Positions 48,801 to 61,318 of a DNA stretch of 64,000 nucleotides are shown one piece after another. Within the stretch, counting starts at the first letter, position 1. Each line of letters begins with the position of its first letter. Under the pieces are notes generated by a model. The model saw nothing but the letters and a program-made list of their open reading frames with translations, was not told the DNA's origin and searched no databases. The position numbers and the translations under genes are program-made. Source of the DNA: Macrothele yani (taxonomy: Eukaryota > Arthropoda > Arachnida > Araneae > Macrothelidae); NCBI GenBank assembly GCA_039090855.1, contig CM077006.1, positions 51,531,336-51,595,335 of the forward strand. The letters run 5' to 3'.

Positions 48801-51800
48801 CCATTCATAAAGTCTAGTTTGACTCATTGCACTTTCACTGTATGCTGACTTAATCATTTGAAAAGTCTCAGCAAAAGATTTTCCGAGCAGAACACAAAAT
48901 TTTACACTTGAAGGCTGTTCAAAATTTGACATCGTTGTCCTCGTGACGGAGAGCCTCGAATGCCTGTAATCAAAAACTACACACATACGCTGTACGTGTT
49001 GGATCTGGATAAAACCGGTTCTGGCTGGTCGGTCACATCCTGCTCTTTGCTTGCTCAGCAGGGAATGACGTAATTCACTGACATTTGGCAAATATTCAAA
49101 AAGTTCCGGAACTTTTTGAACGTAGTAGTATAATAGGCTATGTCTGTCCCAAATGTTCTAACATCATTCAGTACTTGCAACACAATCTGCTCTTATCCGG
49201 TGGCCGAAATCAGAACAAAGCTCACTGCTATCACATGATATATAAAATCAAGGAGAAATACCAGAAAATAAAGTAAAGTTAGTAAGACAAACGACTACAT
49301 CTGTGGCAACACGCACATGCTTGAACAACTGTCTGCAATGTTTGTTCTGTTATATAGGTGTTATGTCATGTTCTATTTCATTTTCTTCACATTGCAGAGT
49401 AATTTCATAAAAAGGAATCAGCGTTATTTTATTTCTTAAAAAGGAACAAGTAAACTTGTTTTAACGAATAAAGGTAACTTGATCACGCTAGATACGTTAA
49501 ATGAAAACTTTTACAAAAAGTTCGTAAGTTGGAAGCTTTTGACCTTATCTTAGGTCTTCATCACGCCAATGGAGGACTAAGATTGTTGCCAGATTCTACA
49601 TTTGAATTTTTCCTGTTTTTGTTGCCAAAACTTAGAATTGATCTCCAGATCATCGGAATGTAGAGAGGAGATTCGAATTGCAAGTCATTGAGTTGAAGAT
49701 AATTTCCAGGCTTTCACGGTAACGGAGGGCAAAACGATTGTCAAAAGAAGCAATTCATTTTGCTTCGTTCCAGTGGGGAACTGCAGAAGTGTCTTGCATT
49801 GTCAAAATAGACAAGGCAGTATTAGGATTGGCTTTCGAAACATCTTTTTTATGTTCTAAAATTCTATGGTTAATGCTCCTGTACGTGCTTCCAATGTATA
49901 AGTTATCCCCAGTAGAAGAAGAGATAGGAATGCAGTAAACTCCTGGGAGGTTCAGGCTTTCAACTTTGTCCCTATCCCTTTGTAGAAGTTTCAAGATGTT
50001 TGGGGTAGATTTAATGGCAAGATGGTAACCAAAACTTCTAAAAAGAATCTGTAACTTATAAGCATAGGAAGGATGGTAAGGAACAGAACCACAGAATTTC
50101 AGGTCTTCTTTCTTGTGAGGAAGGAGGCATTCGATTTTCGAATGGTTTTCATATTTCTTTATGAGGGAGTTGAGTGTAACAGCAGGGAAACCATGGGAAA
50201 GGGCTATTGTAGAAATTTTGGAGAGTTCTTCTTGAAGAGAGAGTTGGTTGTTGCAAATGATATGAGCCCTGTGGATGTAGGATTTCAATGCTGCAAGCTT
50301 GTAGAGATGCAGGGTGAAAGATTTGTAGGGAATGATGTTAGTGGCCGCAGAAGGTTTACGATAGACGGAACGAGTAATGGAGAGATCAGCGTTTCTGCAG
50401 ATAGATACATCCAGGAAATCAATTTTGTGGTTTACTTCCTTAGATATAGTGAGGTTAATGGAAGGAAATTTTTCCATAATGGAGTTGATCAGTGTCTGTA
50501 GTTCAGACTCGGAATGTGGCCAGCTAATGAAAATGTAGTCTACATATCTTAACCATAGGGAAGGTTGAAAAGGGTGTTGAGGAATGATGGAAACTTCAAT
50601 ATGTTGCATGTAGATTTCTGCAAGCAGAGGGGAAAGAGGTGAGCCCATGGGGAGACAAGATTGTTGCCTATACACAATTTTGTTGAAAACAAAACAACTG
50701 TGTTGATGAATAGTGTGGAAACAATCATAAAGATCTTTGATAACAGATAAAAGATCTTTATGATTGTTAGATCTTTATGATTGTTTAGATCTTTATGATT
50801 GTTTCCACACTATTCATCAACGCAGTTGTTTTGTTTTTAACAAAATTGTGTATAGGCAACAATCTGGTCTCCCCATGGGCTCACCTCTTTCCCCTCTGCT
50901 TGCAGAAATCTACATGCAACATATTGAAGTTTCCATCATTCCTGAACACCCTTTTCAACCTTCCCTATGGTTAAGATATGAAGACGACATTTTCATTAGC
51001 TGGCCACATTCCGAGTCTGAACTACAGACACTGATCAACTCCATTACGGAAAAATTTCCTTCCATTAATCTCACTATATCTAAGGAAGTAAACCACAAAA
51101 TTGATTTCCTGGATGTATTTATCTGCAGAAACGCTGATCTCTCCATTACTCGTTCCGTCTATCGTAAACCTTCTGCGGCCACTAACATCATTCCCTACAA
51201 ATCTTTCACCCTGCATCTCTACAAGCTTGCAGCATTGAAGTCCTACATCCACAGGGCTCATATCATTTGCAACAACCAACTCTCTCTTCAAGAAGAACTC
51301 TCCAAAATTTCTACAATAGCCCTCTCCCATGGTTTCCCTGCTGTTACAGTCAACTCCCTCATAAAGAAATATGAAAACCATTCGAAAATCGAATGCCTCC
51401 TTCCTCACAAGAAAGAAGACCTGAAATTCTGTGGTTCTGTTCCTTACCATCCTTCCTATGCTTATAAGTTACAGATTCTTTTAGAAGTTTTGGTTACCAT
51501 CTTGCCATTAAATCTACCCCAAACATCTTGAAACTTCTACAAAAGGATAGGGACAAAGTTGAAAGCCTGAACCTCCCAGGAGTTTACTGCATTCCTATCT
51601 CTTCTTCTACTGGGGATAACTTATACATTGGAAGCACATACAGGAGCATTAAAAATAGAATTTTAGAACATAAAAAAGATGTTTCGAAAGCCAATCCTAA
51701 TACTGCCTTGTCTATTTTGACAATGCAAGACACTTCTGCAGTTTCCCACTGGAACGAAGCAAAATGAATTGCTTCTTTTGACAATCGTTTTGCCCTCCGT

Positions 51801-53850
51801 TACCGTGAAAGCCTGGAAATTATCTTCAACTCAATGACTTGCAATTCCGAATCTCCTCTCTACATTCCGATGATCTGGAGATCAATTCTAAGTTTTGGCA
51901 ACAAAAATAGGAAAAATTCAAATGTAGAATCTGGCAACCATCTTAGTCCTCCATTGGCGTGATGAAGACCTAAGATAAGGTCGAAAGTTTCCAACTTATG
52001 AACTTTTTGTAAAAGTTTTCATTTAACGTAACTAGCGTGATCAAGTTACCTTTATTTGTTAATATTGTTACGTGTTTTGCCCATCATCGTCATCTTGTTT
52101 TAACGTACTATGACCATCATATGATGGGTTAAAATCTATTAACCTATATAACAGGCTTCTGTCATGGGAATATTATGAACATTTTGTTGTTGGTGATCTA
52201 TCTTATAGAGTGCCCATTAATAATTCAAATGTTTATTACAGTTATGTTTATGTATTTTATGATTCATGTTATAAAAATTTCAGTCACAGCTTTTTCACCC
52301 ACGCATGGCACGGGCTATGAGCTAGTATGTATATGAATGTGTATAGCAATATATATAACATAAGCAAGGATAAACCAGACAGCTTTTCCAAACATTATTC
52401 TTGGTTGCCATATTTAATACACAGTCGAGTCACATTATTGTGACTCGACTGTGACGTCAACAGCACGTAGCCAATGAAAGAAGGCACATGTCGTGAGCTG
52501 GCTTGGAGGGTATATAAGGTGTGCTGTAGGCAATCTGAAAACATATCACTCATTGCTGTCACAGATAAAAGGAGTGATTTATCATATTTGCAAAAAGGGA
52601 TGATTATCAGCTTTTGGGCCAAGGGTGGCAGTATCTCTGAAACAACACAGTTTGTGAACTGTTTGTGTGCTACTGTGGTTAAAGTGTATCGTGATTGAAA
52701 AAATGCCACCATTGCAAATAAGCAACATGGAAACTGAGGAGCACCACGTGCCTTTGATGTGAGAGGTGAACGTAGGCTTCGAAGGTGCATGAAGGCTGAT
52801 TGACACGCTACAGTGGAGCAACTCTCTGGCCGAATGAACCAGGGGGCTACTGGAAGTGTGTCTAAAATGACAGTTCAGCGAACCCTGCTGCATATGGGGC
52901 TCTGATGCATCTATGCTAACAAAGGTTCATCAGCAGAAAAGTCTTACCTTTGCACAGCAGTATCGGAATTGGACCTCCGCTGATTGGCAAAGGATTGCCT
53001 TCACCAATGAGTCACATTTTCCACTTCATAGAACAGATGGATGTTGGTGTCTAAGGCAAGAAATGTCGGAGAACAAACACTCTTCAACCATTGCTGGAAA
53101 AACACAAGCTGGTGGGGGCAGCTTTATGGCCTGCGGAATGTTTTCGTGGCATTCCCTGGGTCCACTCATACCTGTGGAAGGCACTATGGACAGAATTCAT
53201 CATGAATCCATGCTTGCAGACCACGTACACCCACACATGCTGATTGTCTTTCCTGGGGTCCAGGGGCGCACACACGGGGTGGGTCCGTCCCAGAATTTTA
53301 AAATACCTTATTCCGACTATGGCGAAATTAAAAAAAAATCTTTCTGCACATGTTTATAGAAACGAGCTGGCTGTGGTGTGATTGTATCAATCACAGAAAT
53401 CAGAGTGCTCTTTTGCCTTAGGAATGCTGCATCTGTTTTGGATGGCTGACGATGACAAGCATTGACGCAAGGAATTAGTGAAACCCCAGAGTGTTTGAGG
53501 AACCAGGAATCCATCACTCTCCCAGTCTCTTGTGTTCCCATAACCTTTTCCAGGAAATTTCTTCATGGCTCGGACCTCAGTCACATATGGGGTGCTAATA
53601 GGCGTTCCTCCTCTGAGGGGAGGGGGATACACAAGATAAAGGCCTGGGTGTAAACACACTATTTTCTGTTAAGGTCTGTGTCTGTGCTTGATATTGATTT
53701 CCATCTGTTTTTCTGTTGATTTCCATCTTTCTGTTGATTTCCATCTGTTAAGGACATGAGAGCACATTTAATTTAGCAGACTTATTAAAAAGAGTAAGGT
53801 TTTTTTAACCTGTGAACACATCAGTGCTGATTTATGCTAACAAAAAGAAT

Positions 53851-53901
<51 letters not shown>

Positions 53902-56900
53902 ATCCATATGTGTGTGTCCAATTTCTAGTTTCATTTGTCCCGTGCATTTTCTTTTTTGTCTGACCCCCTTCCCCTTGAGGAAATTCTGTGTGCGCCCCTG
54001 CTGGGGTGGATGGGATCTTCCAGCACAACAATGTGATGCGTCACACAGCTAGAAATGTCCAAGATTGGTTAGAAGAGCATGATGAAGACTTCATAGTACT
54101 TCCCTGGCCCCCTAACTTACCAGATTTAAACCCAATTGAGCATCTGTGGGACCACCTTCATTGTGTTGTTCACTCTACGGATCCTCCACCACGCACCCTC
54201 CAGCAGCTGTCGGTTGCACTGTAGGCAGCATGGCTCCACATACCTTGTGAACACCTTTCAGCACCTTATTGAGTCACTCCTAGCCCATCTAGCTGCTATC
54301 CGCGCTGCACACGGTGGTTACTCTGGATATTAGCTGTTGGTCACAATAATGTGACTTGCCCGTGTATGAATATGTATAGCAATATATGTAACATAAGCAA
54401 GGATAAATCAGACAGCTTTTTCCATTATTCTTGGTTGCCATATTTAATATTTGGTGATACAAAAACCAAACTTTCACCTGTTTCTAATAATTTTCTGGAA
54501 TGGCAACAATGTACTTGCAGTTGCACCACAGAAAATATGGCACTTCTCTTCTTCATATCTATGCTATAGGAACATATAAAGAATTGTACCATAATATTAC
54601 CAAGTGATAATCAATATTTGGTCCCTTCTCACCCAATTTCTTTCAACAATCATAGAAGATTTATCAGCACTTCATTCCATATACAATTTCCCCTAGAAGC
54701 AGGAATTTTTATGGTCTTAGAACACACCAGGTGAAACTTTTCAACATTTGGACCTTGCATATGGTTTTTCTCAACATGCACAGTTTTAATGATCTCATGT
54801 ATGCCACATTCCATATGAAGTGATATCTATCAGTATTTAGAAATTGCATAAAATTACTTTATACAAGCAGAGTTTGTTGCAGACTCAAAGCATCAAAGTT
54901 ATATTTGAGAGTATTTAGTCATGAGTTAGATTTCTTGCCATGCTCATTAAGGAAAAAATCATACATGGGGGTGAGTGATATCAGTATTTACTGATATCAC
55001 TCAGTGGGATGTTTTGGCACCACAAAAACTGCATACACGTTGCTTCTCTGGCATGGATTCGGACAGAAGACATGTCACACTTTGTGTGCTATAACTGTGA
55101 GTAAAAGTGTTACCACTTGCTAGAAAAAGAATATTAAACACACCTAAAATATTCATATTTCATTTGTACATTCTGAAGTGCTAATGACAATTCAATATAT
55201 TAAGTAATTTTTGGAACACTAAATTTACTCTTAAGTGAAAATTTTGTTATTCAGATTTCTGAACACATAGAAATCTGAATAACAAAATTTGTGAGAGATG
55301 CAAAATTATGAATAACTCAATAAAATCTTTTCTTGAAAATATAACTTAGCATTACAGGGATTACACAAAATTTAATGCATAAATACACATGATTAAAATA
55401 GATTATGAGTCTTTTCATATTTCTCAAATCAGAACTTCAAAATTTATTGCTGTTGCTCAATATGATTATGCTTACTGGCATGAAATCAATGTATCATTAA
55501 TGGCAGATGAGAATTAAAATAATAATTACAAAAACAGAACAACTAAATTATGGCAACTCATCTATTCTGTATCTATGGATCTATTTGATAACCTGTTTCA
55601 TTTGACAAAACATTGATGAAGTGATCTACATCATATTGGTGACAGCATATTAATATCACTTGTTACACATTATACTTATGTGCAACTTTTAAAAAGAGAA
55701 ACTTCAGAAGTTGGTATGCACATTAGATTTTAATAGCTGTTGTGCTGTTAAAATTAGTTATTCTCACAACTGTGTTTTGTTGTTGTTGTTTTGGTATGAT
55801 TTGTTTTGAAACTAAGACAAATTAACATACATAAATCATGTGTCTATTTTTAAAACACCTTTTGCACAAAACTATAATATATGAATATTCTTTTCTCACT
55901 ATGAAAAATGGATCAAAGTGTTATGCCACTGTTTCTGATATATTGCCTTTATGAAATTCTCTACTGAAAAATCAGAAATGACAAGCAATTAAAGTTTTGC
56001 TGAAGTCCAACACAAAAGTGAGAACACATAACTCACTAAATATGAGATGCTTTCCTTGTTTCTATTTTGGTGAACAATATCCCATGGTATTACTATTTAC
56101 TTAACACTTCTTGCTTTAACTAACATTTGTTATGCAAGCACAACCTGATGATTTACTGTATGCAACATGTGACACTTCACAATGGTAAAGTGAAATGCAC
56201 CTACACACACCAAAATGTTGAAAAGAACAACAGCAAATATGTATACATATACATTGCTTGACAATTTCTCCACTCAGGAGTGAGTCAAATCAGCTGAAAA
56301 TCTTCACAGACAATAGCAGGTGGATAGCAAATGATTTAAGTTACAGTACAACTAAATACATTAGTTTCACAGACTAAAATATTTTAAAATGTGACATCTG
56401 TCAATTTTTGATGTGGTTACCATGGTTTGCAATATATTCACAGGCATGTCATGGCAAGGAATCGTATAGCCATCCAATAGTGCCCTGAGTTATCCAAGAT
56501 CACACCTTCTTCACTTAGTTGTATAGATTCACTACATTCCTAACCTGCTGAGAGGAGAGGCTTGTAAGAGCCCTCCAAATGAATAAATGAAGAAACAAAT
56601 AAATAAATAAATACACTCATCGTCAAAAAAAAAAAAAAAAAAAAAACAGTTGCATGCAGAAGGAAGCAACCGACAGGAACGAAACTTGATGGGTAGGTTT
56701 GGCATTGTGAGACATGCAAATGATTCAAGTACCACACTTGGCCACGCATGTGACACTAGCAAGGAGGGGTCATAGTACTGTGCCTGATCAGCTATACACT
56801 GAGTGGCCACTTTGTTATGACCACCCCCTCAGTACTTCGTTGGGCCACCTTTTGCCTTTAATACTGCGTCGATTCTTCGTGGCATGGACTCCACGAGATG

Positions 56901-59900
56901 TTGATAGGTGGTTTGTGGAATCTGAGACCATGCTTGAATGAATAGCACTTTCCAGGAGTATGAGATTGCAGGGTTGTGGATCCAGCTGTCTGATGGCTCA
57001 TTCAACTTCATCCCACAAATTCTCAATGGGGTTGAGATCTGGAGCTTGTGGGGGCCACCTAAGCAAAGTAAACTCACCAGCATGTTTCTGAAACCAATCC
57101 TGTACAATACGAGCACTACGGCAGGACACATTATGTTGTTGAAAGTAGCCACTGCCATTGGGATAAACCATCCACATGACAGGATGCACTTGGTCCGCAA
57201 CGATGATGTTTAGATATGATGTGCCAGTCAGATATTGATCAACACGAATTAAAGGGCCCAAAGCATGCCAGGAAAACATTCCCCAAACCATAACGTTGCC
57301 TCCACCAGCTTGAAGGGTTGTAGCAATGTATTTGGGGTCCATGCTTTCGTGCTGTTTCCGCCAAATTCTCACTCGGCCATCGGCATGGTGCAACTGAAAA
57401 AGTGATTCATTGGACCACATAATTTGTTTCCAATTATCGACTGTCCAATTCTTGTGCTCCTGTGTGAACTGGAGACGTTTTCTCTTGTTAACTGCAGACA
57501 GCAAAAGTGTTCGAACAGGCCTTCGGCTGCCATATCCCATCCGATGCAGTGTACAGAGAACAATGCATGAAGAGATCATTTGAGGGGATCCTTGATTAAG
57601 ATGGTCTGTAATTTGCTGCACTGTTGCCCTTCTGTTGTCTGCTACCAGTCTGGACACTCTCCCTTCCGCCCGAGCAGTCACTAGTCGATGACAACCATAC
57701 GTTGCACGTAGAGACCCAGTTTTTTGGCCGACAGTCCAGTCTTTAAACACATTAACAGCTGCTCTGGAACATTTCACGAATGCGGTGGTTTCGGTGATAC
57801 TCACTCCAAGGCTCCGAGCTCCTACAATCATCCCACGTCGAAAGTCCGTCAAATCACATATTTTACCCATCTCGTCACCCAAAAATCAATTCTACTACTG
57901 TCGCAAGCCCTAATCTTTCCCTTTTTATACTAGCCTCACCCTCTGGCAGCAACAGCGTGCAGCCATAGCTCATTTGCTTAAAACTGTCAGGTGGTCATAA
58001 TAAAGTGGCCACTCAGTGTATAAGGTTGTCCCGTGGTGCGTGCTTGCCATTCTGACTCATGCTGTTGTGTTGGTTGCATCCTTTGCAAGTGAAGTATGCC
58101 TTTCAGAAAAGTTCAGAAGCAATTTGAGCAGTTGGAGGAGTTCGACAGGGATGGTATCATCGGCTCTGGGAAACGGAATACTCTTATCGCCGTATTGCGC
58201 ACCACACTGGTCATGCAAATATCCCCATAGCATGCTGTTGGCGGCAATGGATAAAACAAGGCATGCAGCAGTGACAGGAAGGTCTGGGAGACCTGGGCAA
58301 ACTACGGAGAGAGAGGACCCACGGGTTGTCCGACATGCGCAGAGTGACCCAACAGCCATGATTGCGGATATTCAACGAGCAGTGGTGCCCTCCATGCATC
58401 GTCCGATTAGTGCCAGCACTATTGGCAGATGGCTGAACGACGTAGGACTACACGCACGCAGACCATTACGGCGAGTGCCCTTAACAATAGTGCGTCGTCG
58501 CCAAAGACCTCAATGGTGTCGTGCCAGACTGTCAAGGAGCCACTCAGAATGGCAGTGGGTGATCATCAGTGACGAATCCCACTGTTGTCTTGGAGGAGAT
58601 GACCAACGAATCTGTGTGTGAAGGCACCGTGGTCAGCGCCAAGATGAATGTTTTTTTTGTCGAGAGTCACACGTTGAGAAGACAACAGTCCCTGGTCATG
58701 GTGTGGGGTGCAACTGCCTACAATGCCAGATCACTTTCATTGTTCATTACAGGCACTTTGACAGCCCAACATTACGTTAATGAGGTCCTGCAACCAGTGG
58801 CCCTACCTTTTCTAAACGCTCACTCTGGAGCTATTTTCCAACAGGACAACGCTCGTCAGCATACTGCTGCTGTCTCGAGAGCTTGCCTTCAAGGCAGTGA
58901 TCCAAGTCATCATTCCCTACTTCATTTTGAGCAGATTACACCAACATTCCTTTTAGGGGCCTCTGCTCCCCTTTTGACTTCCCAGTTGGCATAAAAATTT
59001 ATTCTATTTTTTTTTTTTTTTTTTTTTGGAACAGTCTCCAGCTTCAATGGCTTTCCAGAGTTTCACACCAACAGGATTACATGTTTTATTCCTCGGCTAT
59101 TTTTCAACAGTCCCTGGTTCAAACAGTCTCCAGCTTCAATGGCTTTCCAGGGTTTCACACCAACAGGATTGCATGTTTTGTCCCTTGGCTATTTTTTAAC
59201 AGACCCTGGTATTGGTTTAAAATTTACCTGAAAAGAGACTTTTTCAACTGTTTCAAAAATTTTCAAACGCAAATCTCCCGGAATTTTTTATTAAGGTTTT
59301 TTTTTAATGATGCATGCTTTTTTTTTCTTTTTTTTTTCATCGGGAATGACCTCGGATTAAGCGGAACTCGGTTTACTGGGATTCGGATTATCGAGACTTT
59401 ACTGTATTATGTTCTACGTCCAGAAATTAGAACTATATGTAGTTTCTGCTCCAAATGTAGACTCACTTATAAACGTGGAAACAGTGATGACTTCTGTTTG
59501 ATGTTCCTAATCCACGTCAATTGTCTGTATTAATTGTAGTTTATAGACACTATTAATACACACAATTGACGTCTCCACGTCAATTGTGTGTATTAATTGT
59601 AGTTATAGAGTATTAATAATTGTGTGTATTAATTGTAGTTATAGAGTATTAATAATTGTGTGTATTAATTGTAGTTTATGAAAGGAACATGGCGGAATAA
59701 CAAAATTTTTCAAAACACCAGTTTCATCCTACCAATTTCAGCATCATCTTAAAACTTGAGATACACGCTTTTGCGCTTTTGAACATTTTGAATACAGACC
59801 CTTAAAACGGAAATGCAAAACATGTAAAACAATATTATCTTAAAACAACTACCATACAAAAAAATATTATCTTAAAACATGTAACATTATTATTTTAAAA

Positions 59901-61256
59901 GATAAATTTTCCTGGGCATCCAGCTTTTACCTTCACTACTTGAGCAGGTAAATAATTCCTGTACATGCCCAGCTGGGCACATAACTTTTCAGATGTTTTT
60001 CAAGCCCTGATGTTACAAACATTTATGCAATAAAATGATATTTAACAACAATACTGGAGAGCGGCAACATCGCACAATAAAAAAAAATTTAATTACGATT
60101 ACAGAAAGAATTTTTATTCTATTTAACGGTCATGGCTCTAAAATCTAGTATAACTCTAAATACTATAACGCTTGAAACTGCTGGTTGTTTCACTTCTTTG
60201 TCTAGCAACAACACAGCTGCCTGAAATGCCTGTCTAGAGTGAGTTAGATTTCCTACCTTTAGCTGTTATTTAAATTTGCATGACCTGCTGATCCCTCATT
60301 GGCCATGCAAATTTAAAGAACAGCTAAAGGTAGGAAATCTGACTCACTCTAGACAGGCATTTTGGGCAGCTATGGCCGTTAAAGGGTTAAATGCTGTTTT
60401 CAAAAGTTTTGAAAGACAGAACACAGTCCCCAGGAAGACAGCAAACAAGAGCCCCACCCCATTCCCACCTAATCTTAAAAAAAAAAAAAAAAACCCCAAA
60501 AAAACCCTTCAATTTTTAGTTTTGGATCGCTCTCAAGAATGACCAAAGTGATGAAGGAAAAAGTGGAATTCGACGTCATGAGATTCTTCCGCAAATCTGC
60601 AGAAGAATACCGTGCCTGGTTTATTTGTTAACATATGAAGTCCTTTCAAAAACTAAGTTCTAAACAAGTATGCGAAAAATTAAGCATTTGATGTTGCGAT
60701 CACTAAAGCTTACATACAACATGAAATATTTTTTTAATTTCAAGATTTTTGTAAACCATGCACTATATGTAAGCATCAGCAAAACAAAATCTTAACAAAA
60801 ACACTGGTTTCATAAGGGGAATAAACTAATGTAAACTGACCTGGGTTCAACAGGTAGAGGCACTTTTAACACACCAGGTCCAGTTCCAATTTGAAGCATT
60901 TTTGCTACATCATTAGAATATGGACCAGCTGCAACGATCAGGACAGCAAATTCTACTATGTGAACTTCACCATCTGCATCTTTAAGCTGATGTCAAAAAA
61001 AAAAAAAGGGGGGGGGGGGGAAGAAAAAGTGATGCAGCAAAATTTAAACATAATGTACATTTACAGAGCATGGATATAAATTTGTCATACTAAAAGCACT
61101 GTACACAGTAAAAAACATAAACTCTGCATAATTGAACAGAAAAGGTAATAAAATTCTATTCTTTGTTTCACTTGTAATATGCCTCATGAAATATATCACA
61201 ATATCATCTCATGTACCAGTGCAGTCAGTGTTCAAGCATGCATTTATAACAGAACA

Positions 61257-61318
<62 letters not shown>

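Larger units (their letters stand above)
49467..52093. mobile_element. Penelope-like element, head-to-head palindrome
   Basis: A 2627-bp insertion with a 12-bp target duplication CTTGTTTTAACG (49455-49466, 52094-52105). Two nearly identical 5'-truncated copies meet head to head near 50758. The left copy is on the minus strand, the right on the plus strand, and both outer borders are the element's 3' end (GATCAAGTTACCTTTATT). The junction contains three GATCTTTATGATTGTT repeats. It is the same family as 37264-38400. Confidence 0.95.

Noticed and set aside
50073..51450. 142-codon frames opposite the Penelope reverse transcriptases
   Set aside because: These are antisense shadows of the RT frames, duplicated because the two copies are inverted.
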